The notes beneath the pieces were generated by a model. That model did not search any database, was not told the DNA's origin, and worked only from the letters and a program-made list of their open reading frames with translations. The position numbers and the translations under genes are program-made. A stretch of 64,000 bases of DNA from the NCBI RefSeq assembly GCF_004114975.1, contig NZ_CP030051.1:806001-870000 (forward strand), read 5' to 3'. This stretch comes from Bradyrhizobium guangdongense (GTDB taxonomy: Bacteria > Pseudomonadota > Alphaproteobacteria > Rhizobiales > Xanthobacteraceae). This document shows, piece by piece, positions 57,096-64,000 of this stretch (position 1 is the stretch's first letter; every line of letters starts with the position of its first letter).

Positions 57096-58127
57096 ATGTC
57101 CGTTCGTGAGCAAGCAGAACGTCCGTCCGATCCGAGGCTGTCGCGGCGGCGCCTGATGGCGATGGCGGTGACCACCACGGGCGCGATCGGTTCGGTCATG
57201 CTGGATTTGCCTGCGCTCGCCGAGGAGAAGATGGCCATGCCTACCGACCGGATCGAAAAACTTTTGCCGGGCTTTCGTCACAGCCGCATCGAGACATCAG
57301 GCGCGGAGATCAACACCTTCGTGAAAGGCGAGGGCGCGCCGCTCCTGCTGCTGCACGGCCATCCGCAAACACTGGTATGCTGGCACAAAGTTGCGCCGAA
57401 GCTTGCCGAGCGGTTCACGGTCGTACTGACCGACCTCAGGGGCTACGGCGATTCCTCCAAGCCCGACGGCGGCAAGGACAGCATCGCCTATTCCAAGCGC
57501 GAGATGGCGCGCGACCAGGTCGAGGTGATGCGTTCGCTCGGCTTCGAGCGTTTTTATGCAGCCGGTCACGACCGCGGCGGGCGCGTCCTGCACCGCTTGC
57601 TGCTGGATCATCCCAACGCCGTGACCAGGGCCGCACTGCTGGATATCGCGCCGACCGCGACGATGTATGCAAAGGCGAACAAGGATTTCGCGATGCGCTA
57701 CATGTGGTGGTTCTTCCTGAGCCAGCCGGCGCCACTGCCGGAAACGCTGATCGGCAACAATCTCGACTTCTATCTCCAGGCGCACATCAACAAGCAGAAC
57801 AAGACGCCGGGCGCGATTGATCCGCTTGCGTTCGAGGAATACCGCCGTTGCTATACGCGCGAGACGCTGCACGCCGTCTGCGAGGATTACCGGGCTGCCG
57901 CCGGCATCGACCTGGTCCACGACGCGGCCGATTCGGACAAGCGGATCGGTTGCCCCTTGCTCCTGCTCTGGGGTGAGAAGGGCGTCGTCGGATCAAGCTA
58001 CGACGTGCGTGCGACGTGGCGTGAAAAGGCAGTGGATGTGCGCGGCGAGAGCCTGCCTTGCGGACATTATCTGCCCGAAGAGGCGCCGGAGCTCGTGATC
58101 GACAGGCTCAGCGGCTTCTTCACGTGA
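57096..58127 (+). CDS. Tat-exported alpha/beta hydrolase related to fluoroacetate/haloacetate dehalogenase
   Basis: 343 aa. The N-terminus has a twin-arginine signal (SRRRLMAMAV at 16-25, hydrophobic to about 36, ALA at 40-42). The hydrolase domain aligns by eye with R. palustris fluoroacetate dehalogenase: LLLLHGHPQTLVCWHKVAPKLAE, nucleophile Asp159 in GHDRGGR (Arg160 and Arg163 match the carboxylate-binding arginines), Asp183 in LLDIAPT, Tyr265 in CEDYRA and His324 in CGHYLPEEAP. The halide-pocket His is replaced by Trp204; the following Trp (205) is kept. So a dehalogenase or epoxide-hydrolase-like reaction is likely, with altered leaving-group specificity. Characterised homologues are cytoplasmic and lack the signal. 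Confidence 0.82.
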   Translation: MSVREQAERPSDPRLSRRRLMAMAVTTTGAIGSVMLDLPALAEEKMAMPTDRIEKLLPGFRHSRIETSGAEINTFVKGEGAPLLLLHGHPQTLVCWHKVAPKLAERFTVVLTDLRGYGDSSKPDGGKDSIAYSKREMARDQVEVMRSLGFERFYAAGHDRGGRVLHRLLLDHPNAVTRAALLDIAPTATMYAKANKDFAMRYMWWFFLSQPAPLPETLIGNNLDFYLQAHINKQNKTPGAIDPLAFEEYRRCYTRETLHAVCEDYRAAAGIDLVHDAADSDKRIGCPLLLLWGEKGVVGSSYDVRATWREKAVDVRGESLPCGHYLPEEAPELVIDRLSGFFT

Positions 58128-58380
58128 TCGCGGAGCGCGAGCGGGTCGGTCTGATCACGTCAAGCGGCTCCTCGCGCGGCCATGACCTCACTGGGGCTCC
58201 GCCTAAGACACGTTGACGGCACCTTCGAAAAAAATGCGCATTGACGGCCCGACCATGTCGGCGCCGACCGGTCTCGATCGTCCTTGGGTGGACACGTCGC
58301 AGATGTGCCGGATGGGAACCCGGCACGCGCGGCGTGATGTCGTCACCACGAGCCGTTAGTATCGAACTGGAGCAATACCC

Positions 58381-58797
58381 ATGAGGATCACCGTCGAAAC
58401 CAGCGTCGCAGCCCCGATCGACCAGGTCTGGCGCGCCTATACGACGCCTGCCGACATCGTGAAGTGGAACGCGGCGTCGGACGACTGGCACACGACCAAA
58501 GCGACGGTCGATCTGCGCGAAGGCGGCGTCTTCTCCTCGCGCATGGAGGCCAAGGACGGCAGCATGGGGTTCGACTTCGCCGGCACCTACACCACGATCG
58601 TCGAGCACAAGCTGATCGAATATGCGTTCGGAGATCGCAAGGCCGAAGTCGAGTTCATGCCCGCGGCTAAAGGCATCACCGTCCGCGTCGTCTTCGATGC
58701 TGAATCGACTTACTCGGTCGAGCAGCAGCAAGGCGGCTGGCAGGCGATCCTCGACAATTTTGCGCGATACGTGGAAGCGAAGCAGAAGGCGTCGTAA
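58381..58797 (+). CDS. SRPBCC/AHSA1-domain protein
   Basis: 138 aa. It has the START/Bet v1-like AHSA1 pattern: ITVETSVAAPIDQVWRAYTTPADIVKWNAAS, VDLREGGVFSSRMEAKDGSMGFDFAGTYTTIVEHKLIEYAFGDRKAEVEF, and the C-terminal helix GGWQAILDNFARYVEA. These small cytoplasmic proteins bind hydrophobic ligands or act as stress-related co-factors; the precise role is unknown. GGAGCAA precedes the ATG. The 250 bp upstream hold no gene. Confidence 0.88.
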   Translation: MRITVETSVAAPIDQVWRAYTTPADIVKWNAASDDWHTTKATVDLREGGVFSSRMEAKDGSMGFDFAGTYTTIVEHKLIEYAFGDRKAEVEFMPAAKGITVRVVFDAESTYSVEQQQGGWQAILDNFARYVEAKQKAS

Positions 58798-58823
58798 GTC
58801 GGCCCGACGACAGGGCGCCTGAG

Positions 58824-59669
58824 TTACTGGGCTTCGGCGACCTTCGCTCCGGATGACAGCATCTGCGCGTTCGCCGCCGAGGGCCGGTTCGGCGGCGATG
58901 CCGGGTCCGGCGATCGCGAAGCGGTGTCGGACGGCCGGCGGGCAGCGGTCGTGGGAAGCACGATCACCTTCGCTCCGACCTTCACCCGCTCGTAAAGGTC
59001 CGTCACGTCCTCATTGGTGAGCCGGATACAGCCGGAGGACACCCGCTTTCCGATCGTATCGGGCTTGTTGGTGCCGTGAATTCTGTATTCGGTCTCGCCC
59101 AGATACATCGCGCGGGCACCGAGCGGATTGGTCGGACCGCCTGCCATGAACCGGGGCAGATAGGGCTGACGCACCAGCATCTCCGCAGGCGGACGCCAAT
59201 CGGGCCATTCCGTCTTGCGGGCCACGGTCTGCTCACCGGACCATGTGAAACCTTCGCGACCGACACCGATGCCGTAGCGCATCGCCTGTGTGTCGTTCAG
59301 GACGAGATAGAGAAACGTGTTCTTGGTGTCGATGATCACCGTGCCCGGCGCCTGGTGACTGGTATAGTCCACCACCTGCCGAACAAATGCGCCGGGACCC
59401 TCAACGGCCTTTGGCGGTTCGACCATGGGCGCCGGCGCCGGACTTGGAGCCGGAACTGGCACTGATGCATGAACGGGAAGTGCCACGTAAACCGGAGACG
59501 AGGACGCCATCGCCTGGTGCGCGGCAGGTTTCTGCATCGGCTGAACGGTGGCGGGGCGGGACAGCAAACCATATCCCAACGCGGCGACGGCCACGGCGCC
59601 AATGCCAACTCTCGCGGCCATCGGCAGCGCGAACGTCTCCGTCTTCCCGCGTTTGGCCCGCTTACCCAT
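58824..59669 (-). CDS. L,D-transpeptidase (YkuD domain)
   Basis: 281 aa. A cytoplasmic basic start is followed by one hydrophobic anchor (about residues 19-37) and a Pro/Ala/Val-rich periplasmic linker (about 40-90). The YkuD domain spans about 103-240 with TVIIDTKNTFLYLVLND and the catalytic motif HGTNKPDTIGKRVSSGCIRLTNEDVTDLYERV (His, then SSGC with nucleophile Cys). It forms 3-3 peptidoglycan cross-links or attaches proteins to peptidoglycan. The tail after 245 is Pro/Ser-rich. Convergent with the SRPBCC gene. Confidence 0.93.
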   Translation of the reverse strand: MGKRAKRGKTETFALPMAARVGIGAVAVAALGYGLLSRPATVQPMQKPAAHQAMASSSPVYVALPVHASVPVPAPSPAPAPMVEPPKAVEGPGAFVRQVVDYTSHQAPGTVIIDTKNTFLYLVLNDTQAMRYGIGVGREGFTWSGEQTVARKTEWPDWRPPAEMLVRQPYLPRFMAGGPTNPLGARAMYLGETEYRIHGTNKPDTIGKRVSSGCIRLTNEDVTDLYERVKVGAKVIVLPTTAARRPSDTASRSPDPASPPNRPSAANAQMLSSGAKVAEAQ

Positions 59670-59808
59670 GTGTTTCCCCGGATCGCTTCGACAGGCAAGA
59701 GCTACCCAGCAAAATTTAAGAAACTTCGAAGCGATGTTCGCGCGAGCTGGAACCGTTAAACGTCGTTAACGCCGATTCCTGTCGGACCCACGGCAGTTTG
59801 GGTGACGG

Positions 59809-60054
59809 TCAGCACCCTCGGCAGATGCCGCTGATCTTGCGGTCCACATTGGCATCCTCCTGATCGAGGAGATCGCGCGGTCCCATTGTCGTTGAGGGGA
59901 TGTCGGCCGCGTGAGGCTGGCGGTGGCCAACCGGGGCCGTCCAGGGTTTTGTGGTCGTTTCCTTTCCGGCGACCGCCGGGCGGAAGGATTGCGCCGCCGC
60001 GGCGCCGATCGTCGATGCGAGCGTGAGCGCAACCAGGAGCTTCGAAATGATCAT
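59809..60054 (-). CDS. small exported hypothetical protein
   Basis: 81 aa from the ATG at 60054, which has GGAGG six bases upstream. The signal peptide MIISKLLVALTLASTIGAAAA ends before QSFRPAVAGKETTTKP. The mature region is polar, includes DLLDQEDANVDRKISGICRGC with two C-terminal cysteines (a CxxC), and has no known domain. The composition suggests a small periplasmic protein. Transcribed alone towards the L,D-transpeptidase gene. Confidence 0.65.
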   Translation of the reverse strand: MIISKLLVALTLASTIGAAAAQSFRPAVAGKETTTKPWTAPVGHRQPHAADIPSTTMGPRDLLDQEDANVDRKISGICRGC

Positions 60055-60184
60055 CGCGGCCTCCAAATGCCGTTCCGCGCATGATGCGCGGTTCCGACAT
60101 TCAGATTGGCGCGGAAGACCTGTTATTCCGCTCATGGCGGAGGCGTGATGCCGCCGTGATCAGGCCGTCCGCAGCGTCGCCTTG

Positions 60185-60394
60185 TCAGGCCGGTGCCTTG
60201 CGGCCGATCAGACCGAACACGATCATGACGAGGCTGATGCCGCCGACGCCGCCGGACACCTCTCCGACCGCGCGCATCAAGGCGACAGGGTCATTGGACC
60301 ACGCCGTCATGTCGCGCATCGAGAGGAAGAACAGCACGGCCAGCACCAGCAGCACCGTGCCCACCGCAATCAATCGCCAGTTTCGTTGCCGCAT
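60185..60394 (-). CDS. small two-helix membrane protein
   Basis: 69 aa. Two hydrophobic helices are predicted at about residues 9-25 (IAVGTVLLVLAVLFFLS) and 47-64 (GGVGGISLVMIVFGLIG), separated by a short polar loop RDMTAWSNDPVALMRAVGEV. GGGGAGC precedes the ATG. There is no recognisable family. It lies between the hypothetical at 59809 and the monooxygenase at 60500, all on the minus strand but with gaps of 100 bp or more. Confidence 0.6.
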   Translation of the reverse strand: MRQRNWRLIAVGTVLLVLAVLFFLSMRDMTAWSNDPVALMRAVGEVSGGVGGISLVMIVFGLIGRKAPA

Positions 60395-60499
60395 GCGAGA
60401 TGCTCCCCGTGTCGCCCCCGGGACGGGCGAGGGCGTTCACTGTGCAGAGATAGTGTCGTCGAGATCGCTTCGGGTTCGATGGAGGTCATGCCTAACGCC

Positions 60500-62023
60500 T
60501 CACTCTGGTTCTCCGAACCATCGCCGAGCGGCCCGGGACGCGTCCTCAATGTCCGGCGTCCCCTCGCCGACCCAGCTCACGATGCCGTCGGGCCGCACGA
60601 GCAGGGCGGTCAAGCCCAGCCGATCCCCGGCATCGCGCGCGACATGGTTGATCCGCCCGCGCCAGCGGCGCGCAAGGATATCGAGCGACGGGCGGGCTTC
60701 GAAGTTGAGCAACAGCCCTTGTCCTGTCCTGAGCAGAGCGGCGGGTCGCGTTCCATCATCGAGGGCGAAGTCGGGCACGCTGCGGCCGACCAATGGATGG
60801 GAATCGCCGAGATCGTAGCGCAGCAAGACGCCCCAGACGCGCTCGGCGAAATAGGTGGCGCCGTCGCGCGTATCGATGAGATCGCGGATGATCGCTTCGA
60901 GAGCACGCGAACTCCTGCTCGGACGCATGAGTGCGACCTGGGCGCGCGACCAGTCGAGGATCCGTGCTCCCACCGGCTGCCGCTCGTCCGCATAACTGTC
61001 GAGCAGCCCGGCCGGTGCGTCGCCGCGAATGGTTGCGGCGAGCTTCCAGCCGAGGTTCATCGCATCGCCAAGGCCGAGGTTGAGGCCCTGGCCTCCCAGC
61101 GGCGAATGGATGTGCGCGGCATCGCCCGCCAGCAGCACGCGGCCCTTGCGATAGCTGCTCGCCTGACAGGCGCGGTCGGTCCAGGTGGTGGCGAGCGCAA
61201 GCCTCGTTACCTTCACATCGATGCCCGAGATTTTGCGCAGGACCGCCTCGATCCGCTCGCGGTTCGGCTCGGTGCGGTGGGCGGCACCGCCGTCGAAATC
61301 GACCATCGCGATCGTGCCGGGCGCTGCATAGGTGTACATGCCCGACGCGGTGTAGTGCCGGCCCGGCGTGAGCGCGGCCGGATCGGCCAGCTCGACCTCT
61401 GCGGAATAGCCGGTGAATTCCGGATCGGTGCCGGCAAAACCGATGCCGGCAGCCTTTCGCACCAGGCTGCGTCCGCCGTCGCAGCCGACCAGCCAGCGGC
61501 CCCGTGCCGTTGCACCGGTCGTTTCCACGGTGACGCCGTCGTCCGATTGCGTGAAGGACTCGACGCCGCAGCTGCGCCGGATCGCAACGCCCAGCTCTGC
61601 GGCGCGGATGGCGAAGACCGCCTCGATGCTGGCCATGTCGGCCGCCAGGCTGCCGATCGGGCCGGGCAGGCGATAGCGCCAATGCGAGCTGTCGATCCGA
61701 TCGTGGAAGAACTGGATGCCGGCGAAATGGCCGCCCGGGCGGCGCTGCCGCTGCATCCAATGCGCGGCCGCCGGCGTGTCACCGCCGGCTGCGCGGTGCG
61801 TGAGATCGTCGAGCAGGTCGCGGCGATCCAGGCTCTCGATGCTCGGCACGGAAAGTCCACGCAGCCCGAACGGCAGGCTTTTGAGCGGCGAATGCGGGTC
61901 TTGCGCCTTTTCCAGCACCAGCACCGAACAGCCTGCCCGTCTGAGCTCGCAGGCCAGGAACAGGCCGACGGGGCCCGCGCCGGCAATGATGACGTCATAA
62001 AGGAATGTGTCGGGATGCTGCAT
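60500..62023 (-). CDS. FAD-dependent aromatic monooxygenase (PHBH-fold, PheA/TfdB-like)
   Basis: 507 aa from the ATG at 62023, with GGAG six bases before. The three flavin motifs are present: YDVIIAGAGPVGLFLACELRRAG (GxGxxG), the DG motif WLVGCDGGRSLVRKAAG, and the GD motif VLLAGDAAHIHSPLGGQGLNLGLGDAMNLGWKL. A C-terminal thioredoxin-like domain (about 400-507; GRINHVARDAGDRLGLTALLVRPDGIVSWVGEG) is typical of phenol-hydroxylase and polyketide hydroxylase relatives. It uses NADPH and O2 to hydroxylate an aromatic or a polycyclic compound, possibly an antibiotic. Divergent from the racemase gene at 62318. Confidence 0.9.
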   Translation of the reverse strand: MQHPDTFLYDVIIAGAGPVGLFLACELRRAGCSVLVLEKAQDPHSPLKSLPFGLRGLSVPSIESLDRRDLLDDLTHRAAGGDTPAAAHWMQRQRRPGGHFAGIQFFHDRIDSSHWRYRLPGPIGSLAADMASIEAVFAIRAAELGVAIRRSCGVESFTQSDDGVTVETTGATARGRWLVGCDGGRSLVRKAAGIGFAGTDPEFTGYSAEVELADPAALTPGRHYTASGMYTYAAPGTIAMVDFDGGAAHRTEPNRERIEAVLRKISGIDVKVTRLALATTWTDRACQASSYRKGRVLLAGDAAHIHSPLGGQGLNLGLGDAMNLGWKLAATIRGDAPAGLLDSYADERQPVGARILDWSRAQVALMRPSRSSRALEAIIRDLIDTRDGATYFAERVWGVLLRYDLGDSHPLVGRSVPDFALDDGTRPAALLRTGQGLLLNFEARPSLDILARRWRGRINHVARDAGDRLGLTALLVRPDGIVSWVGEGTPDIEDASRAARRWFGEPE

Positions 62024-62317
62024 GATTTGCTCCGTTGTCGACTGTCGATGTTCGACCGGAGCGTTTCCCGAACCTGAGAACCTCACGGACGAACCATGGA
62101 TCGCCTCTGCGGCGACCGTTGTTCGTCGTGGGGATCTCCGGCGCGAGGCCAAAGACCAGAGCTTTCGTTACCGAAAGGACTTGGGCTTACCAGACCAAGT
62201 CTGCCTTTTCCGACAGGGCCATTTAACGTTGGAGCGTGGCTGCGTCAACCGGCGCGCATGGCGAGCCTCGACGGCTTCCGCTACGATCCCGTCGCACCAT
62301 TTGCCGGAGACGCTGGG

Positions 62318-63007
62318 ATGCAAACGATCGGCCTGATCGGCGGTATGAGCTGGGAGAGCACCGCGCTCTACTACAAGCTCATCAACGAACGCGTTCGGGA
62401 TCGCATGGGCAAGCTGCATTCGGCCCCGCTGCTGATGTATTCCTACGATTTCCAGGAGATCAAGGAGATGCAATATGCCGGCCGCTGGGCCGAGGCGGGG
62501 GCGAGTCTTGCCGAGGTGGCGCAGCGGCTCGAGCGCGCCGGCGCGCGCGCGATCGTGCTGTGCACCAACACGATGCACAAGCTTGCCCCTGACATCCAGG
62601 CTAAGCTGACCATTCCCTTCATCGACATCGGCGACGCAACGGCCGAGCGTATCAGGGCGAGGGGCTACCGGCGGGTCGGGCTGCTCGGCACCATCTTCAC
62701 GATGGAGCAGAATTTCTACACGGACCGCCTGCGCGCGCACGATCTCGATGTCCTCGTTCCCACGGCCGAGGAGCGGGCCGACGTGAACCGCATCATCTAC
62801 GACGAGCTGTGCCTCGGCGTCGTCGCCGCGCCCTCGCGCCGCCGCTATCAGGAGGTGATGGCCGCGCTGGTCGGGCGCGGCGCAGACTGCATCATCCTCG
62901 GCTGCACCGAGATCACCATGCTGGTGGGGGCTGCGGACACGACGGTCGAGACGTTCGACACCACTGCCATTCACGCGGAGACAGCGGCCGATTTTGCGAT
63001 GAGGTAA
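62318..63007 (+). CDS. aspartate/glutamate racemase family protein
   Basis: 229 aa from the ATG at 62318, with GGAG upstream. It shows MQTIGLIGGMSWESTALYYKLINE and the two catalytic cysteines in IVLCTNTMHK and IILGCTEITML, spaced as in the Asp/Glu/hydantoin racemase family (YgeA-like). It racemises an amino acid, probably aspartate or glutamate, without cofactor in the cytoplasm. Long upstream open frame lacks similarity. Convergent with the TetR gene (8 bp between stops). Confidence 0.9.
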   Translation: MQTIGLIGGMSWESTALYYKLINERVRDRMGKLHSAPLLMYSYDFQEIKEMQYAGRWAEAGASLAEVAQRLERAGARAIVLCTNTMHKLAPDIQAKLTIPFIDIGDATAERIRARGYRRVGLLGTIFTMEQNFYTDRLRAHDLDVLVPTAEERADVNRIIYDELCLGVVAAPSRRRYQEVMAALVGRGADCIILGCTEITMLVGAADTTVETFDTTAIHAETAADFAMR

Positions 63008-63015
63008 CCGCCGGG

Positions 63016-63636
63016 TCACCGGGTGCGCTTGGCGCCGTGGGCGGATCCGGAATCCGCGATCGTCCGCACGACGAATGCGATGCGCTCGTCACGCGCCGCG
63101 GGCCTGATGCGGCCGGAACGTTCGAGCTCGGTGAGCCCGTGAAGCGCGGCCCAGAAGCTTTCGGTCACCACGGCGACGTCGCTGCAAAACGGGGTTACGA
63201 CCGCCGCAAGCGCCTCGAAGGCCGCCTGCAGCTCCGGCCGGCTTCCGGCTTCGGCGAAGCGCAACTCGGTCGGCAGCACGAACATGGCCTGGTAGAGCGC
63301 AGGGCGGCTGAGCCCGAAGGCGAGATAGGCGGTGGCGACGTGCTTGAGGGCATTCCGCCCCGTCGATCCGCTTGCTGCCCGCCGAAGCGCGGCCGCGATC
63401 TCCCTGAAGCCCTCGAGGGCGACCGCTGCAACGATCGCATCCCTGCTCTTGAAATGCGAATACAGCACCGGCTGGCTGTATTCGATTTCGTCGGCGAGAC
63501 GCCGGATCGTCACCGCGTCCCATCCCTCGCGCTCCGCGATCAGGCGTGCCGTCGTCACGATGCGCTGCTCGCGCTCGGCCCGCTCCCTGCCCTTCCGTTC
63601 CGCGATGCCCAAACCTTCGGCCCTCCCGGCGCCCAT
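63016..63636 (-). CDS. TetR-family transcriptional regulator
   Basis: 206 aa from the ATG at 63636; a TTG nine codons earlier lies next to the operator and is less likely. The HTH spans about residues 22-70: RIVTTARLIAEREGWDAVTIRRLADEIEYSQPVLYSHFKSRDAIVAAVA. A WHG/TetR_C-type ligand domain follows. It is divergent from the DUF4267 gene at 63724, and two identical-design palindromes lie between them. It should repress itself and that gene; the ligand is unknown. Confidence 0.9.
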   Translation of the reverse strand: MGAGRAEGLGIAERKGRERAEREQRIVTTARLIAEREGWDAVTIRRLADEIEYSQPVLYSHFKSRDAIVAAVALEGFREIAAALRRAASGSTGRNALKHVATAYLAFGLSRPALYQAMFVLPTELRFAEAGSRPELQAAFEALAAVVTPFCSDVAVVTESFWAALHGLTELERSGRIRPAARDERIAFVVRTIADSGSAHGAKRTR

Positions 63637-63655
63637 ACTGGACGACGCTTGACGA

Positions 63656-63692
63656 TCTAGCAATGCTAGATTATATGTCTAGCGAGGCTAGA
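63656..63692. promoter_or_regulatory. tandem TetR operators
   Basis: TCTAGCAATGCTAGA (63656-63670) and TCTAGCGAGGCTAGA (63678-63692) are two perfect dyads, TCTAGC-N3-GCTAGA, with centres 22 bp apart, about two helical turns. They occupy the promoter spacer between the TetR gene and the DUF4267 gene, so one repressor dimer pair could block both. Confidence 0.85.
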
Positions 63693-63723
63693 TAATACAT
63701 CGGCGATAGGATGGGAAATCATC

Positions 63724-64000
63724 ATGCATGTGTTCGCGCTCGGAATTGGCTCGGTCTTGGCCCTCGCGATCATCGCGATCGGTACTCTCTATGTTGCGCG
63801 CCCGTTGACGGCGACGCAGAGCTTCGGCTTGCCGCTTCCCGGGGAAGCGGACAACATCGCGGGGTGGCTGCGTCTCAAGGGGGTGCGCGACATCGCCTCC
63901 GGCTTGACCGTGCTGGCGCTGATGATGTGGGGTACGCCCTCGGCGGTCGGCATCGTGCTCTTGGTCGAAGCGGTCATCCCCCTCGGCGACATGCTGGTCA
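63724..64000 (+). CDS. DUF4267-like small membrane protein, 5' part
   Basis: 92 codons are visible before the window ends. It begins MHVFALGIGSVLALAIIAIG with a first membrane helix, then ARPLTATQSFGLPLP, GWLRLKGVRDIASGLTVLALMMWG (the conserved 'KGxRDIxxG' of DUF4267) and another hydrophobic helix. The typical length of about 120-135 aa implies that some 30-40 residues are missing. Inner-membrane protein of unknown function; probable TetR target through the operators at 63656-63692. Confidence 0.8.
   Translation, partial: MHVFALGIGSVLALAIIAIGTLYVARPLTATQSFGLPLPGEADNIAGWLRLKGVRDIASGLTVLALMMWGTPSAVGIVLLVEAVIPLGDMLV

Noticed and set aside
58128..58380. Possible gene in the 253-bp gap before the SRPBCC gene
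   Set aside because: Only short frames without ribosome-binding sites or domains; it probably holds just the promoter.
60182..62077. 631-codon open frame on the plus strand
   Set aside because: Antisense to the FAD monooxygenase at 60500-62023, whose flavin motifs are unmistakable; the plus-strand translation has no recognisable fold.
1..64000. CRISPR arrays, tRNA or rRNA genes, insertion sequences and integrase attachment sites
   Set aside because: No regularly spaced direct repeats, no tRNA cloverleaf motifs or rRNA signature sequences, and no transposase or integrase motifs were seen. The repeats present are short intergenic palindromes without coding capacity.

Overview
The window is 64 kb of GC-rich DNA from an alphaproteobacterium, most probably a Bradyrhizobium or a close Nitrobacteraceae relative. 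This is inferred from the codon use, the gene families (map and radC near each other, carbohydrate porins with an Omp25-like front barrel, many solute-binding-protein ABC transporters) and several families of GC-rich intergenic palindromes. I saw no rRNA, tRNA, CRISPR array, insertion sequence or prophage. About 67 protein genes are supported. The window opens inside a ketopantoate-reductase-like gene and closes inside a DUF4267 gene.

Left part (1-16.5 kb): an enoyl-CoA hydratase, then a LysR regulator divergent from a four-gene operon (FAD oxidoreductase, binding protein, ATPase, permease; 2187-6209). Next is an aromatic catabolic cluster (6331-11508): gentisate 1,2-dioxygenase, a maleylpyruvate-isomerase-type GST, a MarR regulator, an aryl-CoA ligase and a salicylyl-CoA 5-hydroxylase-like flavoprotein. 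These genes predict salicylate -> salicylyl-CoA -> gentisyl-CoA/gentisate -> maleylpyruvate -> fumarylpyruvate. Both minus-strand promoters of the cluster carry the same ~20-bp element over a TATACT box, the probable MarR operator. A three-module Cys-rich exported protein, a medium-chain NADP oxidoreductase, and a DctA-like symporter paired with a glutamate-type binding protein follow.

Middle (16.7-34.9 kb): an ATP-grasp protein, ferredoxin-NADP reductase, a membrane-anchored glutamate-synthase-domain protein, a PilZ protein, a CBS/CorC membrane protein, a chemoreceptor and a two-barrel porin. Then comes a divergent unit of creatininase-family hydrolase versus a tightly coupled ABC transporter, 2-hydroxyacid dehydrogenase and Inh-domain operon, with a perfect hairpin between them. 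A YciI protein and its ECF42-type sigma factor close this part.

Right part (34.9-64 kb): a phage-type muralytic enzyme with a hydrophobic tail, small exported proteins, a tautomerase/TetR pair with two perfect palindromic operators, radC, a DMT exporter, AdaA, map, an MscS channel, a K+/H+ antiporter and modABC with a short ModC. After these come mepA, a PAS-GGDEF-EAL protein with a degenerate GGDEF site, an acyl-CoA-dehydrogenase-like flavoenzyme, an amidase, plsY, a Tat-exported relative of fluoroacetate dehalogenase, an L,D-transpeptidase, a PHBH-type monooxygenase, an Asp/Glu racemase and a second TetR with duplicated operators.

Function calls rest on recognised family motifs read by eye. 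No database search was run, so substrate-level statements are inferences.
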